Below, piece by piece: positions 36,476-46,566 of a stretch of DNA of 64,000 nt; the first letter of the stretch is position 1; the number at the start of each line of letters is the position of its first letter. This DNA is from Desulfuromonadales bacterium (GTDB taxonomy: Bacteria > Desulfobacterota > Desulfuromonadia > Desulfuromonadales > BM103): positions 62,001 to 126,000 of the forward strand of contig JACZKE010000052.1 of NCBI GenBank assembly GCA_014860225.1. The letters run 5' to 3'. The translations under genes were made by a program, and so were the position numbers. The notes beneath the pieces were generated by a model, which saw nothing but the letters and a program-made list of their open reading frames with translations, made no database searches and was not told the origin of the DNA.

Positions 36476-36496
36476 GCCTGGAGGAGTGTAGAACTC

Positions 36497-37000
36497 ATGG
36501 AGATTATCTTTTTCTATCTGGTTGCGTTGGTTGCCGTGGTCTCCGGATTCCTGGTGATTCGTTGCCAAAGCCCTGTTAACAGTGCTCTCGGGCTGGTTAA
36601 CACGTTTTTCTGTCTGGCAATCTTTTATGTCATGCTGCACGCCCCCTTTATGGCAGCAGTCCAGGTCATGGTCTATGCCGGAGCGATCATGGTGCTGATC
36701 CTGTTCGTCATCATGCTGCTTAATCTCGGCACGGAAGCACGCAAGCGCTATACCCACGGCATTGTCTGGTCAAGCCTCGCCAGCCTTCTGGTTCTGTTCA
36801 ACGTGATCTACTTCATTAAGCGTGGCCGTGTCACAGGGGCTGAGGGAGACATCACCACTTTTATGGTTGAAAGTGTCGGTCATACCGAGCTGATCGGCAA
36901 GGCGATGTTCACTGAGTTCCTGCTGCCATTTGAAATTGCCTCCGTTCTCTTGCTGGTGGCGATCGTCGGGGCGGTAGTCCTCGCCAAAAAACAAGTTTAA
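36497..37000 (+). CDS. nuoJ: NADH-quinone oxidoreductase subunit J
   Basis: 167-residue membrane subunit with five helices. The conserved VQVMVYAGAIMVLILFVIML (about 56-75) is the helix that contains the pi-bulge in known structures. Confidence 0.95.
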   Translation: MEIIFFYLVALVAVVSGFLVIRCQSPVNSALGLVNTFFCLAIFYVMLHAPFMAAVQVMVYAGAIMVLILFVIMLLNLGTEARKRYTHGIVWSSLASLLVLFNVIYFIKRGRVTGAEGDITTFMVESVGHTELIGKAMFTEFLLPFEIASVLLLVAIVGAVVLAKKQV

Positions 37001-37028
37001 AGCGAAGCGGATTACGGGAGACTTACCA

Positions 37029-37331
37029 ATGATTAGCGTTTACCACTACATGAGTGTTGCTGCGATCCTCTTTGCCATGGGTACTTATGGGGTCCTGACC
37101 CGGCGGAATGCGATTGTGATCTTCATGTGCATCGAATTGATGCTGAACTCGGTCAACTTGACCTTCATCGCGTTGTCGCGTCACCTGCAAAGCATGGACG
37201 GCCAGATCTTCGTCTTCTTTGTTATGACCGTGGCGGCAGCTGAGGCAGCCGTTGGCCTGGCACTGATGATTACATTTTACAGGAACCGTGATTCGATCGA
37301 CGTCGATGATATGAATTTGCTGAAATTGTGA
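37029..37331 (+). CDS. nuoK: NADH-quinone oxidoreductase subunit K
   Basis: 100 residues, three helices, with the glutamate-bearing stretch FMCIELMLNSVNL and a second in TVAAAEAAVGLAL, both used in proton transfer. Homologous to MrpC. Confidence 0.96.
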   Translation: MISVYHYMSVAAILFAMGTYGVLTRRNAIVIFMCIELMLNSVNLTFIALSRHLQSMDGQIFVFFVMTVAAAEAAVGLALMITFYRNRDSIDVDDMNLLKL

Positions 37332-37387
37332 GCGATTTAAACTGCCCACTTCCCATAAGACGCTTACTTCGTTCGGAGGAGAGATAG

Positions 37388-39385
37388 ATGTACGATAAAC
37401 TGTGGCTCATACCCTTCTTCCCGTTGCTCGGTTGTATTATCAACGGGTTGCTTGGCAAGCGGTTCATCAAGAATGAAAAGGTTATCGGCGCCATAGGCAC
37501 CGGCGCGGTATTCCTATCATTCCTGGTCTCCTGCAAGTATTTCATCCAACTGCTCGGCGATTCTGTCAAGTCTCATGAGAATATCGTCGCATCTTGGATC
37601 TCGGTTGGCAATCTGCAGGTAGATTGGGGGTTCCTGCTCGACCCGCTGTCCGCTTTGATGCTTATGGTGGTCTGCGGTGTCGGTTCCCTGATTCACCTCT
37701 ACTCCATTGGCTACATGCATGGTGAAGAAGGCTTTTACCGCTACTTCAGTTATCTGAACCTGTTCGTCTTCTCCATGTTGATGCTGGTGCTTGGCAACAA
37801 CGCCCTGGTCATGTTTGTCGGCTGGGAAGGTGTTGGTTTGTGTTCTTACCTGCTGATCGGTTATTACATTGAAAAGCAGAGCGCAGGTGATGCGGCGAAA
37901 AAAGCTTTTGTCATGAACCGCGTTGGTGACTTCGGTTTCCTGCTTGGCCTCTTTATCATCTTCTGGACTCTGGGCAGCAAGCATGGCGTCTGGACAATCA
38001 ATTTTGTGGAAATATCAGAAAACGCCCACCTGATGTCAGGCGACATGATGTTGGGTGCTGGTGTCACGACGGTGGCAACACTCTGCTTCTTCCTCGGCGC
38101 GACCGGCAAATCGGCTCAGTTGCCACTCTATACCTGGCTGCCAGACGCCATGGAAGGTCCTACCCCTGTCTCCGCTCTGATCCATGCGGCAACCATGGTG
38201 ACCGCCGGCGTCTACATGATCGGTCGGATGAATGTGCTGTTTGCCATGAGTCCGACCACCATGTTCGTGGTCGCCATGGTCGGTGCCTTAACGGCGATTT
38301 TCGCTGCCACCATCGGTTTTGCTCAGAACGATATCAAGCGCGTCCTGGCCTACTCGACCGTCTCTCAGCTAGGGTTTATGTTTATTGCCATGGGTGTTGG
38401 CGCTTTTACCGCAGGTATTTTCCACCTGATGACCCATGCCTTCTTTAAAGCCTGTCTCTTCCTCGGTTCCGGTTCGGTCATCCACGCTATGCACCATGCC
38501 CTGCATCATGCCCACCTCGATGATGACGCACAGGACATGCGCAATATGGGCGGGCTGCGCAAGAAGATGCCGGTTACCTGGGCAACCTTCGGTATTTCCT
38601 GCCTGGCAATTTCCGGTCTGCCATTCTTCTCCGGGTTTTTCTCCAAGGACGAGATTCTCTGGTGGGCATTTGCATCAACCCGCGGCAGCATGCTGGTCTG
38701 GGGGATTGCGGTAATTGCTGCGTTCATGACGGCTTTCTACATGTTCCGTTGCCTTTACATGACCTTTTACGGTGAGCAAAGGACCAACCCAAAGGCCAAA
38801 GATCATATTCACGAGTCGCCCTGGTTAATTACGCTGCCGCTGGTCGTACTGGCGTTCCTTGCTACTGTTGGCGGTTTGATCGGTATCCCTCACGTACTCG
38901 GTAACCTCCTGGGTCATATTCCGAACAAACTTGAGCATTTCCTGGCACCGGTGTTTGAACACTCCCAGAAACTGCATCAGATCGAGGCACACGGATCAGC
39001 TGCAACGGAATTTGGTCTGATGGGTTTTTCAGTGGTCGTTGCTTTGGCAGGTATCGTTCTCGCTACCATTATGTACATAAGAAATCCGGAACTGCCAGGC
39101 AGATTTACTGCTAAATTTTCTCAGCTGCATCGCGCTGTATTTAACAAATGGTACGTCGATGAAGCTTATGATGCGCTATTCGTTAACAGTACCAAGAATC
39201 TTGGCATCTTCTGCTGGAAGGGTTTCGATGTCAAAGTGGTCGATGGCATTGTAAATGGTGTTGCCAAACTGGTTGGAGCCCTTGCCGCTACCTTGCGCCA
39301 TACGCAAACTGGCCTCTTCCAAAACTATGCCTTGACTATGGTTCTCGGCACGGTGGTCATGTTGGCCATTTTTATCCTCAATTAA
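37388..39385 (+). CDS. nuoL: NADH-quinone oxidoreductase subunit L
   Basis: 665-residue antiporter-like proton pump subunit at the far end of the membrane arm. The conserved lysine helix region GATGKSAQLPLYTWLPDAM and the glutamate in FVGWEGVGLCSYLLIG are present. The long lateral helix region is at the C-terminus. GGAGGAGAGA precedes the ATG. Confidence 0.96.
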   Translation: MYDKLWLIPFFPLLGCIINGLLGKRFIKNEKVIGAIGTGAVFLSFLVSCKYFIQLLGDSVKSHENIVASWISVGNLQVDWGFLLDPLSALMLMVVCGVGSLIHLYSIGYMHGEEGFYRYFSYLNLFVFSMLMLVLGNNALVMFVGWEGVGLCSYLLIGYYIEKQSAGDAAKKAFVMNRVGDFGFLLGLFIIFWTLGSKHGVWTINFVEISENAHLMSGDMMLGAGVTTVATLCFFLGATGKSAQLPLYTWLPDAMEGPTPVSALIHAATMVTAGVYMIGRMNVLFAMSPTTMFVVAMVGALTAIFAATIGFAQNDIKRVLAYSTVSQLGFMFIAMGVGAFTAGIFHLMTHAFFKACLFLGSGSVIHAMHHALHHAHLDDDAQDMRNMGGLRKKMPVTWATFGISCLAISGLPFFSGFFSKDEILWWAFASTRGSMLVWGIAVIAAFMTAFYMFRCLYMTFYGEQRTNPKAKDHIHESPWLITLPLVVLAFLATVGGLIGIPHVLGNLLGHIPNKLEHFLAPVFEHSQKLHQIEAHGSAATEFGLMGFSVVVALAGIVLATIMYIRNPELPGRFTAKFSQLHRAVFNKWYVDEAYDALFVNSTKNLGIFCWKGFDVKVVDGIVNGVAKLVGALAATLRHTQTGLFQNYALTMVLGTVVMLAIFILN

Positions 39386-39425
39386 GGGTAGAACGTTCAA
39401 GCGTTGATATAAGGAGCTAGCACCC

Positions 39426-40994
39426 ATGAATGACCATCTTCTTAGCCTGATGACCTTTTTCCCGCTGGTGGGGATGTTGATTATCCTTTTCCTGCCCCGG
39501 GAAGCCGACCGCCTGATCAAGACGGTGACGTTGATCGTAACGATCATTGTCTTCATAATCAGTTTGCCGTTGGCCTTCGACGATGTCTTTATCAACTCGT
39601 CGGCGATGCACTATACTGAGTTTGCCAACTGGATCAGCATCGGCCAGTACTTTCAGATGAACTACAATGTAGGCGTTGATGGCATCAGCCTCTGGCTGGT
39701 TCTGCTGACCACCTTCATCATGCCGATCGCCATCCTCTCGACCTGGCACGCCATTGATAAAAATACCAAGGGCTTTATGGCGTTGGCATTGCTCCTGGAA
39801 ACGGGGATGCTCGGTGCTTTCATCTCCCTTGACCTGTTCCTGTTTTACATCTTCTGGGAATTGATGCTGGTGCCGATGTATTTTATGATCGGCATCTGGG
39901 GTGGTAAAAACCGCGTCTATGCAGCGGTCAAGTTTTTCATCTTTACAGCGGTTGGTTCTCTCTTGATGCTGGTCGCTATTATCTATGTCTATTACTTTTC
40001 GGTAGAAGCCGGCGTTCCTTTCGAAAACGGTTTCAGCGTCGCCCACTTCGCTCAACTGGATATTCCGGCGCATCTGCAAACCTGGCTGTTTGCCGCTTTC
40101 GCTTTAAGTTTTGCCATCAAGGTGCCGATGTTCCCTGTCCATACCTGGTTGCCGGATGCCCATACTGAAGCCCCGACGGCCGGTTCGGTTATCCTTGCCG
40201 CCATCCTTCTGAAAATGGGTACCTATGGCTACGTGCGCTTTGCCATTCCGCTCTTTCCGGTAGCGACAATGCAGTTCACTCCGTTCCTCGCGTTTCTGGC
40301 TGTGGTCGGCATTATTTACGGCGCGCTTGTTGCCATGATGCAGGATGATGTTAAAAAACTCGTTGCCTACTCATCAGTCTCTCACCTCGGTTTCGTCATG
40401 CTCGGCGTCTTTGCCATGAATCTGCAAGGGCTCTCCGGTGGTATGCTGCAGATGATCAATCATGGTATCTCAACCGGCGCGCTCTTCCTTATCGTCGGCT
40501 TTATCTATGAACGCCGCCATACACGTTTGATCGTCGACTTTGGCGGGCTTTCGAAAGTGATGCCAGTTTTCGCTGTCATTTTCATGATTGTCACCTTCTC
40601 CTCGATCGGACTGCCGGGAACCAACGGTTTCGTCGGTGAATTCCTGATCCTGGTCGGTGCTTTTGAGAGCGAGTTGCGCATCTTTGCAGTGTTTGCTACC
40701 ACCGGGGTGATTCTGGCGGCCGTCTACATGCTGTGGATGTTCCAACGCGTCATGATGGGTAAAGTGACAAACCCGAAGAATGAAAAGCTAAAAGATATGT
40801 CGGCTCGTGAAGTTGCCATCATGATGCCCTTGTTGATCTTCATTTTCTGGATCGGCGTTTATCCGAATACATTCCTGGATAAAATGAATCCTGCTCTAGA
40901 AAATATGATTAAGCAGGTGAAGGACAAACAGCATATTGCCATGATGGTTGAGGATATGGACCAAACCGTTACGCAAGCTACGGTTAACGATTAA
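39426..40994 (+). CDS. nuoM: NADH-quinone oxidoreductase subunit M
   Basis: 522-residue antiporter-like subunit. FYIFWELMLVPMYFMIGIWG holds the key Glu and FAIKVPMFPVHTWLPDAHTE the key Lys. C-terminal 30 residues are charged. Confidence 0.96.
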   Translation: MNDHLLSLMTFFPLVGMLIILFLPREADRLIKTVTLIVTIIVFIISLPLAFDDVFINSSAMHYTEFANWISIGQYFQMNYNVGVDGISLWLVLLTTFIMPIAILSTWHAIDKNTKGFMALALLLETGMLGAFISLDLFLFYIFWELMLVPMYFMIGIWGGKNRVYAAVKFFIFTAVGSLLMLVAIIYVYYFSVEAGVPFENGFSVAHFAQLDIPAHLQTWLFAAFALSFAIKVPMFPVHTWLPDAHTEAPTAGSVILAAILLKMGTYGYVRFAIPLFPVATMQFTPFLAFLAVVGIIYGALVAMMQDDVKKLVAYSSVSHLGFVMLGVFAMNLQGLSGGMLQMINHGISTGALFLIVGFIYERRHTRLIVDFGGLSKVMPVFAVIFMIVTFSSIGLPGTNGFVGEFLILVGAFESELRIFAVFATTGVILAAVYMLWMFQRVMMGKVTNPKNEKLKDMSAREVAIMMPLLIFIFWIGVYPNTFLDKMNPALENMIKQVKDKQHIAMMVEDMDQTVTQATVND

Positions 40995-41027
40995 AATAGA
41001 TTTCTATAGCTTCTGAGGAGCCATTCA

Positions 41028-42488
41028 ATGGAAAACCTGGTGCAAATCGCCCTGCAGAACGTCAATATGGCGGCTATCCTGCCGTCACTGATACTGACCT
41101 GCTTCGGCATGGGACTGCTGCTGATTAATGTATTCCTGCCTCGTGGCACCACGCGGCAAGCCGTCTGGATCAGCATGATCGGTCTTGTGGTGACGGGGTT
41201 CTTTGTGTTTACCGGTTGGGGGAATCCTCAATATGGTTTCAATGACGCCGTCGCGCTGGATAATTATGCAGCGTTCTTCAACATCATATTTCTGTTCGCT
41301 GCCGGGCTGACAATCCTGATGTCGGACGATTACCTGCATCGTGAGGGTTATCCGGTCAGTGAATATTATCCGCTGATTCTCTTTACCACAGCGGGTGCCA
41401 TGTGGATGGCTTCCGGTACCGACATGATGACGATTTTCCTTGGACTGGAAGTCATGTCAATCAGCCTCTATGTGCTGGCCGGTTTCTTCCGTGGCCAGGT
41501 TCGATCCAACGAGGCCGGTCTCAAATACTTTCTTTTGGGAGCCTTCTCAACCGGATTCCTCCTTTACGGAATGGCCCTGATCTACGGTGTTACAGGTTCA
41601 ACCAAGTTGACAGAGATCGGCATCTATCTAAACGGCCATGCCTCTTTGCTGGAAAATCCGATGACCCTCGCAGGGTTGGTCCTGCTTTCTATCGGCTTTC
41701 TTTTCAAGATTGCCGCAGCGCCTTTCCATATGTGGACACCGGACGTCTATGAGGGCGCACCGACGCCGATAGCCGCTTTCATGAGCGCCGGACCGAAGGC
41801 GGCTGCCTTTGCTGCTTTCCTGCGCATAATGGAGTATTGCTTCTTTAGTCTGAAGCCGGAATGGACTGCCATGCTGTGGGTCCTGGCGGTCCTGACAATG
41901 GTCATCGGCAACGTAATTGCCATCAGCCAGACCAATATCAAGCGCATGCTCGCATACTCCTCAATCGCGCATGCCGGATACGCGCTGGTTGGTATGGTTG
42001 CTGCGAACGAAATCGGTTATTCCGGTCTGCTTTTCTACATGCTGGCTTACACATTCATGAATATCGGTGCTTTTGCGATTCTGGTCCTGGCGGGCAAAAA
42101 AGGTGAAGACAATCTGACCCTGGAGGGTTTCTCCGGGTTCGGTTTCAAAAGGCCTTTTCTGGGTGTGGCCATGACCATCTTCCTCTTCTCATTAATGGGC
42201 CTGCCCCCTTCAGCCGGTTTTTCAGGCAAGTTCTTTATCTTTGCCGGAGCTGTTGAAGCCGGCTACATCTGGTTGGCGGTGATTGGCGTGCTCAACTCCG
42301 CAGTCTCTCTTTATTACTATCTGCGAGTGATGGTCTACATGTACTTCCGTGATCCTGTCGAAGATTATGCGTGGGTTTCTCTGCCGGCCGCTGCGGTGAT
42401 CTCTATCGTGATTGCGCTCATTGGTGTTCTTTACCTGGGGATCATTCCTGGCGATGTTATGGAACTGGCTAAACTCGCTATTTTTTAG
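41028..42488 (+). CDS. nuoN: NADH-quinone oxidoreductase subunit N
   Basis: 486-residue antiporter-like subunit. TIFLGLEVMSISLYVLAGF carries the conserved Glu and FKIAAAPFHMWTPDVYEGAP the Lys. Last gene of the operon, 20 bp before a strong terminator. Confidence 0.96.
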   Translation: MENLVQIALQNVNMAAILPSLILTCFGMGLLLINVFLPRGTTRQAVWISMIGLVVTGFFVFTGWGNPQYGFNDAVALDNYAAFFNIIFLFAAGLTILMSDDYLHREGYPVSEYYPLILFTTAGAMWMASGTDMMTIFLGLEVMSISLYVLAGFFRGQVRSNEAGLKYFLLGAFSTGFLLYGMALIYGVTGSTKLTEIGIYLNGHASLLENPMTLAGLVLLSIGFLFKIAAAPFHMWTPDVYEGAPTPIAAFMSAGPKAAAFAAFLRIMEYCFFSLKPEWTAMLWVLAVLTMVIGNVIAISQTNIKRMLAYSSIAHAGYALVGMVAANEIGYSGLLFYMLAYTFMNIGAFAILVLAGKKGEDNLTLEGFSGFGFKRPFLGVAMTIFLFSLMGLPPSAGFSGKFFIFAGAVEAGYIWLAVIGVLNSAVSLYYYLRVMVYMYFRDPVEDYAWVSLPAAAVISIVIALIGVLYLGIIPGDVMELAKLAIF

Positions 42489-42507
42489 ACATCCTTTGAT
42501 GTTTGTT

Positions 42508-42541
42508 AAAAAACCCCGGCTGTACAGGCCGGGGTTTTTTT
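42508..42541 (+). terminator. Rho-independent terminator of the nuo operon
   Basis: AACCCCGGC and GCCGGGGTT around a short loop, with an A-run before and a T-run after. Confidence 0.93.
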
Positions 42542-42731
42542 GTTCAATAGTTTAATTCTGGTATCGTTGAGTTGTAACTGAGCTGTTGAAGATACATTCT
42601 TCTGTTCTCGTTCCCTGTTTCAGGAGAAATATAGCAGAGAAAGACTTGATGTACTTTCTGCGTATCAACTCTAATGGTCAGGAGATGACGTAAGTCGCTT
42701 GCGCCAGGTCAAATCTCTCACTGAGGTTGTT

Positions 42732-43550
42732 ATGAAAATCGTCTCTTTCAATGTCAACAGCATTCGCAGCCGTCTGCAGCAACTCGAGGCAGTTGTAGCA
42801 AAGCATCAACCGGAAATCATTGCTCTGCAGGAAACAAAGGTGCAGGATGCCGATTTCCCGTTGGCTGCTATTTTGGAACTGGGATATCACGCCATCTGGT
42901 TCGGTCAAAAAACTCACTACGGCGTTGCGTTGCTAAGCCGCGCAGAGCCGTCTGACGTCCAATACGGTTATGCCGGTGATAATGAGGATGCCCAGCGACG
43001 GTTGCTTGCTGCGAGTTATTCTCTGGTCAACGGTCGGACTCTGCGTGTGCTCAATGGTTATTTTCCGCAAGGGGAAAGCCGCAATCACCCGGTTAAGTTT
43101 CCAAACAAGGCACGCTTTTATGAAGATTTACATACACTTCTGACCAGTCACGAACGCCCTGAAGAATGGCTGCTGGTAGTAGGTGATATGAATGTCGCCC
43201 CTGAGGATATAGATGTTGGTATAGGTTCAGACAACGCCAGGCGCTGGCTGCGCACAGGAAAATGCAGTTTTCTGCCGGAAGAACGGGCATGGCTGTCCCG
43301 ACTCGTTGAATGGGGAATGGTGGATACCTTTCGCAAATGTCATCCGCAGAAGGATGACCAATTCAGCTGGTTCGATTATCGTAGCCGGGGTTTTGAAGCA
43401 ACACCGCCACGGGGTTTGCGCATCGACCTGATACTGGCAAGCGCTCCACTCGCTGAACACTGTGTTGGCGCCGGGATCGATTACGATATCCGGGCCATGG
43501 AGAAGCCTTCAGACCATGCACCGGTCTGGGCCGAGTTTGACGTCACCTAA
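42732..43550 (+). CDS. xthA: Exodeoxyribonuclease III (AP endonuclease family)
   Basis: Cuts at abasic sites and degrades duplex DNA from 3' ends in base-excision repair. 272 residues from ATG 42732 with GAGG upstream; an in-frame start at 42699 adds 11 unlike residues. The motifs are [20 protein letters not shown] with the metal Glu, [13 protein letters not shown] with the catalytic Asp/Asn, and SDHAPVW with the catalytic His. Confidence 0.95.
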   Translation: MKIVSFNVNSIRSRLQQLEAVVAKHQPEIIALQETKVQDADFPLAAILELGYHAIWFGQKTHYGVALLSRAEPSDVQYGYAGDNEDAQRRLLAASYSLVNGRTLRVLNGYFPQGESRNHPVKFPNKARFYEDLHTLLTSHERPEEWLLVVGDMNVAPEDIDVGIGSDNARRWLRTGKCSFLPEERAWLSRLVEWGMVDTFRKCHPQKDDQFSWFDYRSRGFEATPPRGLRIDLILASAPLAEHCVGAGIDYDIRAMEKPSDHAPVWAEFDVT

Positions 43551-43576
43551 TATTCAGGACTTTGTGCAGGTTCCAC

Positions 43577-43742
43577 TTGGAGACTGTCCGACAATAGAGC
43601 CCGGCTGCAAATCCAGCATTTTGGCCCATATTTCAGCTCCTTTTTGCCCCATAGCTACGGCTATGAGGCTGCAAACGAGCTAAAATCTGTTCTCAAACTT
43701 CTGGATTTTCGCTTCAGCCTCTATTGTCGGACAGCCTCCTGG
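43577..43742 (-). repeat. MITE-like repeat, copy 3 (about 166 bp, inverted)
   Basis: Ends pair as TTGGAGACTGTCCGACAATAGAG and CTCTATTGTCGGACAGCCTCC. The interior is the reverse complement of copies 1 and 2, seen in CTAAAATCTGTTCTCAAA and GGATTTTCGCTTC. Its terminal repeats have TGTCCGACAATAG in place of TGTCGGACTATA, so both ends changed together, which suggests selection for pairing or a separate sub-family. Confidence 0.88.
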
Positions 43743-43838
43743 GTCACTTGCCTTACTTTGGGAAATCGACCGTAACATTCCTCGGGAAAGCCCGCTTTGC
43801 TTGAATCTGCGACGAGGCCGTTGTAAACTGACACGCTT

Positions 43839-44723
43839 ATGGATACATTAATAACAAATAACGGCTGGGGCAAGTTGACCGCTTTGCTGGAGATGATCAA
43901 ATTCTCCCACACGGTTTTCGCCTTTCCTTTTGCCCTCATGGGAGTGGTGCTGGCCTCACTGGCCAGTGGCACGGCGCCGACCGTTGGTCAAATATTCTGG
44001 ATCTGCCTTGCGATGATCGGGGCCCGTACCGGGGCCATGGGGCTGAACCGCATCATTGATGCCGGCATTGACGCAGAGAATCCGCGAACCGCTGAACGCC
44101 ACCTGCCGGCGGGCAAAGTTGCAATGAGCGAGGCCTGGCTGCTGGTATTGGGCGCGTTTGCCCTGCTGTTGCTGGCCGCCTGGATGCTCAACCCGCTTTG
44201 CCTGAAACTGGCGCCGTTCGCCATCTTTCTCCTGGCATTATACAGTTACTGCAAACGTTTTACGGCTATGGCCCATTTAGTCCTGGGGCTCTGTCTCGCG
44301 ATAGCACCGGTCGGAGCCTGGGTCGCTCTGCGTGGCGACATCGGCTGGCCGGTTGTCGTGCTTGGGCTGGCTGTCCTCTTTTGGGTGGCTGGTTTTGATA
44401 TCTTCTACGCTCTGCAGGATTACGAGTTTGATCGCGACAAAGGCCTGTTTTCTATACCGTCACGTTTCGGTGTCGAACGCTCGCTGCAGATCGCTCGTTT
44501 GTTTCACGTGCTCATGGTAGTTCTACTCGTTGTGCTGTTTTTCAGCAAGGGGCTGGGCGTTATTTACCTGCTTGGAGTGGCGGTGGTGACGGGCTTGCTG
44601 CTGTATGAACATATGCTGGTAAATCCCGACGACCTGTCACGATTGGACGCAGCATTTTTCAACATGAATGGCTATATCAGCGTAACAATTTTTCTCTTCA
44701 CGCTTGCGGACGTTCTGATTTAA
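43839..44723 (+). CDS. UbiA-family prenyltransferase, likely menaquinone (MqnP-type)
   Basis: 294-residue membrane enzyme with about eight helices. Both aspartate motifs that bind prenyl diphosphate are present: NRIIDAGIDAENPRT (about 68-82) and ALQDYEFDRDKG (about 187-198). Automated tools would say 4-hydroxybenzoate polyprenyltransferase, but it is followed by ubiX, mqnE and mqnC, so prenylation of the futalosine-route naphthoate is the better inference. First gene of this group. Confidence 0.85.
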   Translation: MDTLITNNGWGKLTALLEMIKFSHTVFAFPFALMGVVLASLASGTAPTVGQIFWICLAMIGARTGAMGLNRIIDAGIDAENPRTAERHLPAGKVAMSEAWLLVLGAFALLLLAAWMLNPLCLKLAPFAIFLLALYSYCKRFTAMAHLVLGLCLAIAPVGAWVALRGDIGWPVVVLGLAVLFWVAGFDIFYALQDYEFDRDKGLFSIPSRFGVERSLQIARLFHVLMVVLLVVLFFSKGLGVIYLLGVAVVTGLLLYEHMLVNPDDLSRLDAAFFNMNGYISVTIFLFTLADVLI

Positions 44724-44737
44724 TCCAGGTGGGCATA

Positions 44738-45361
44738 ATGTTGTCGAAGAACCAGGAAACAAAACAGTTTGTCGTTGCAATAACCGGAGCTTCCGGTTCA
44801 CTCTATGGTCTGAGGATGGTGCGCGAATTACTGCATGCAGGTGAACGTGTCAGCCTGATTCTAACCTCAGCGGGGCGCCAGGTCCTGAATTATGAAACAG
44901 GGCTCAATTGGTCTGAGGACATCAAGCAGCGGCGTCACCAGGTTCAGGAACATTTTGCCAGTATTGCTGTTGAGTCTCTGGCTATTGATGATTTCTGGGC
45001 GGGTTCCGCCAGCGGGTCTGCGACCACCGATGCCATGATTGTCATCCCCTGCTCCATGGGGACCATCGGCAGGATCGCGTCCGGTTTGAGCAGCAACCTG
45101 TTGGAGCGGGCTGCTGATGTTATGCTCAAGGAGCGTCGTCCGCTGGTCCTGGTGCCGCGTGAGACGCCTTTCAATACCATCCACCTGGAGAACCTGCTGC
45201 GCCTTTCCAGGGCCGGTGCGGTTGTTCTGCCGGCAATGCCTGGATTTTACCATGCCCCGCGGACGATAGATGATTTGGTGGACTTCGTGGTCGGCAAGGT
45301 TCTTGATCAACTGGGTATTGAACATTCACTTTTTGCAAGATGGGGAGAGAATCGGGATTAA
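44738..45361 (+). CDS. ubiX: Flavin prenyltransferase UbiX-like
   Basis: Makes prenylated FMN, the cofactor for UbiD-type decarboxylases. 207 residues from ATG 44738 with AGGTGG upstream; a GTG at 44729 is possible. Family motifs are ITGASGSLYGLRMV, PCSMGTIGRIASGLSSNLLERAADV and LVPRETPFNTIHLENLLRL. Its partner decarboxylase in the menaquinone route is not in this window. Confidence 0.93.
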   Translation: MLSKNQETKQFVVAITGASGSLYGLRMVRELLHAGERVSLILTSAGRQVLNYETGLNWSEDIKQRRHQVQEHFASIAVESLAIDDFWAGSASGSATTDAMIVIPCSMGTIGRIASGLSSNLLERAADVMLKERRPLVLVPRETPFNTIHLENLLRLSRAGAVVLPAMPGFYHAPRTIDDLVDFVVGKVLDQLGIEHSLFARWGENRD

Positions 45362-45427
45362 TCTCATGGTTGAGAGAATCCCGGCCTGCTGTTTTTTCTC
45401 CGCGACATCTGTGGTTTCTAAATCGTT

Positions 45428-46510
45428 ATGACGAATCTGTTCGAAAATGTCCGTGCAAAAATCGAAGTCGGAACCCGTATCTCTGATGGCGAAGCGCTGG
45501 CGCTGTTCGAAAGCGATGATCTGCTTGCCGTTGGTGAGTTGGCAGCACTGGCCAACCGGCGCGTCAATGGCGACAAGGTTTATTTCAACGTTAATCGTCA
45601 CATCAACTACACCAATATCTGTGTCAACCGTTGCACTTTCTGCGCATTCAGCCGTGGCCACCAGGATGATGATGGCAGCTTTACCCTGGCTCTGAATGAC
45701 ATCCTCAAGCGCGCCGCCGAGGCACGTGCCGCAGGTGCTACAGAGATACATATGGTCGGTGGTCTACATCCCGATCTGCCCTTTGACTTTTATCTGGAGA
45801 TTTTGGCAGCCATCAAAGCGGACATTCCGGAAATGCACATCAAGGCATTTACCGCCGTGGAGATCGACTATTTTGCCAAACTCACCGGCCAGTCCCCTGC
45901 TGAAGTCATCGTGGAGTTGAAAGCCGCCGGACTCGATTCCATGCCCGGCGGTGGCGCGGAAATTTTTGCCCCTGAAGTGCGCAAGCAGATTTGCCCGGAA
46001 AAAATTAGCGGTGAGCGTTGGCTGGAAGTTACCGAACAGGTTCACCAGGCGGGGCTGAAGACCAATGCCACCATGCTCTTCGGCCATGTCGAGAGTTATG
46101 CTGACCGGGTTGATCATTTCGCCAGGCTGCGTCAGTTGCAGGATCGCACCGGCGGTTTCCAGGCATTTATCCCGCTGGCCTTCCAGCCCGACAATACCCG
46201 GGTGCCGGGAGCCAAAGGCGTCGGCGGCGTCGATGCTCTCAAGACCCTGGCGGTCAGCCGGATCTATCTCGATAATTTCCGGCATATCAAAGCGTATTGG
46301 GTCATGCTCGGCTTGAAGGTGGCACAGGTCTCGCTGGCCTTCGGCGTCAATGATATTGACGGTACAGTGGTTGAGGAACAGATCGGTCATGATGCCGGGG
46401 CCGACTCGCCACAGCAGTTAAGCAAGGAGCAACTTGTCGATCTGATCCACAAAGCCGGCAAGCAGGCGATCGAGCGGGATACGTTGTATAACGAGTTAAA
46501 GATCTGTTGA
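45428..46510 (+). CDS. mqnE: Aminofutalosine synthase (radical SAM)
   Basis: Adds the SAM-derived adenosyl radical to 3-enolpyruvyl-benzoate to give aminofutalosine. 360 residues. The radical SAM Cys triad is CVNRCTFCAF at about 66-75, and GGLHPDLPFDFYLEIL and MPGGGAEIF are typical. Together with mqnC it shows the futalosine route, not the Men route. mqnA, mqnB and mqnD are not in view. Confidence 0.94.
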   Translation: MTNLFENVRAKIEVGTRISDGEALALFESDDLLAVGELAALANRRVNGDKVYFNVNRHINYTNICVNRCTFCAFSRGHQDDDGSFTLALNDILKRAAEARAAGATEIHMVGGLHPDLPFDFYLEILAAIKADIPEMHIKAFTAVEIDYFAKLTGQSPAEVIVELKAAGLDSMPGGGAEIFAPEVRKQICPEKISGERWLEVTEQVHQAGLKTNATMLFGHVESYADRVDHFARLRQLQDRTGGFQAFIPLAFQPDNTRVPGAKGVGGVDALKTLAVSRIYLDNFRHIKAYWVMLGLKVAQVSLAFGVNDIDGTVVEEQIGHDAGADSPQQLSKEQLVDLIHKAGKQAIERDTLYNELKIC

Positions 46511-46566
46511 GGAGTGAGGTTGTTCTTCCTGATCTTTGGTGGTCTTCATGATCTGCGTGGTTATTA

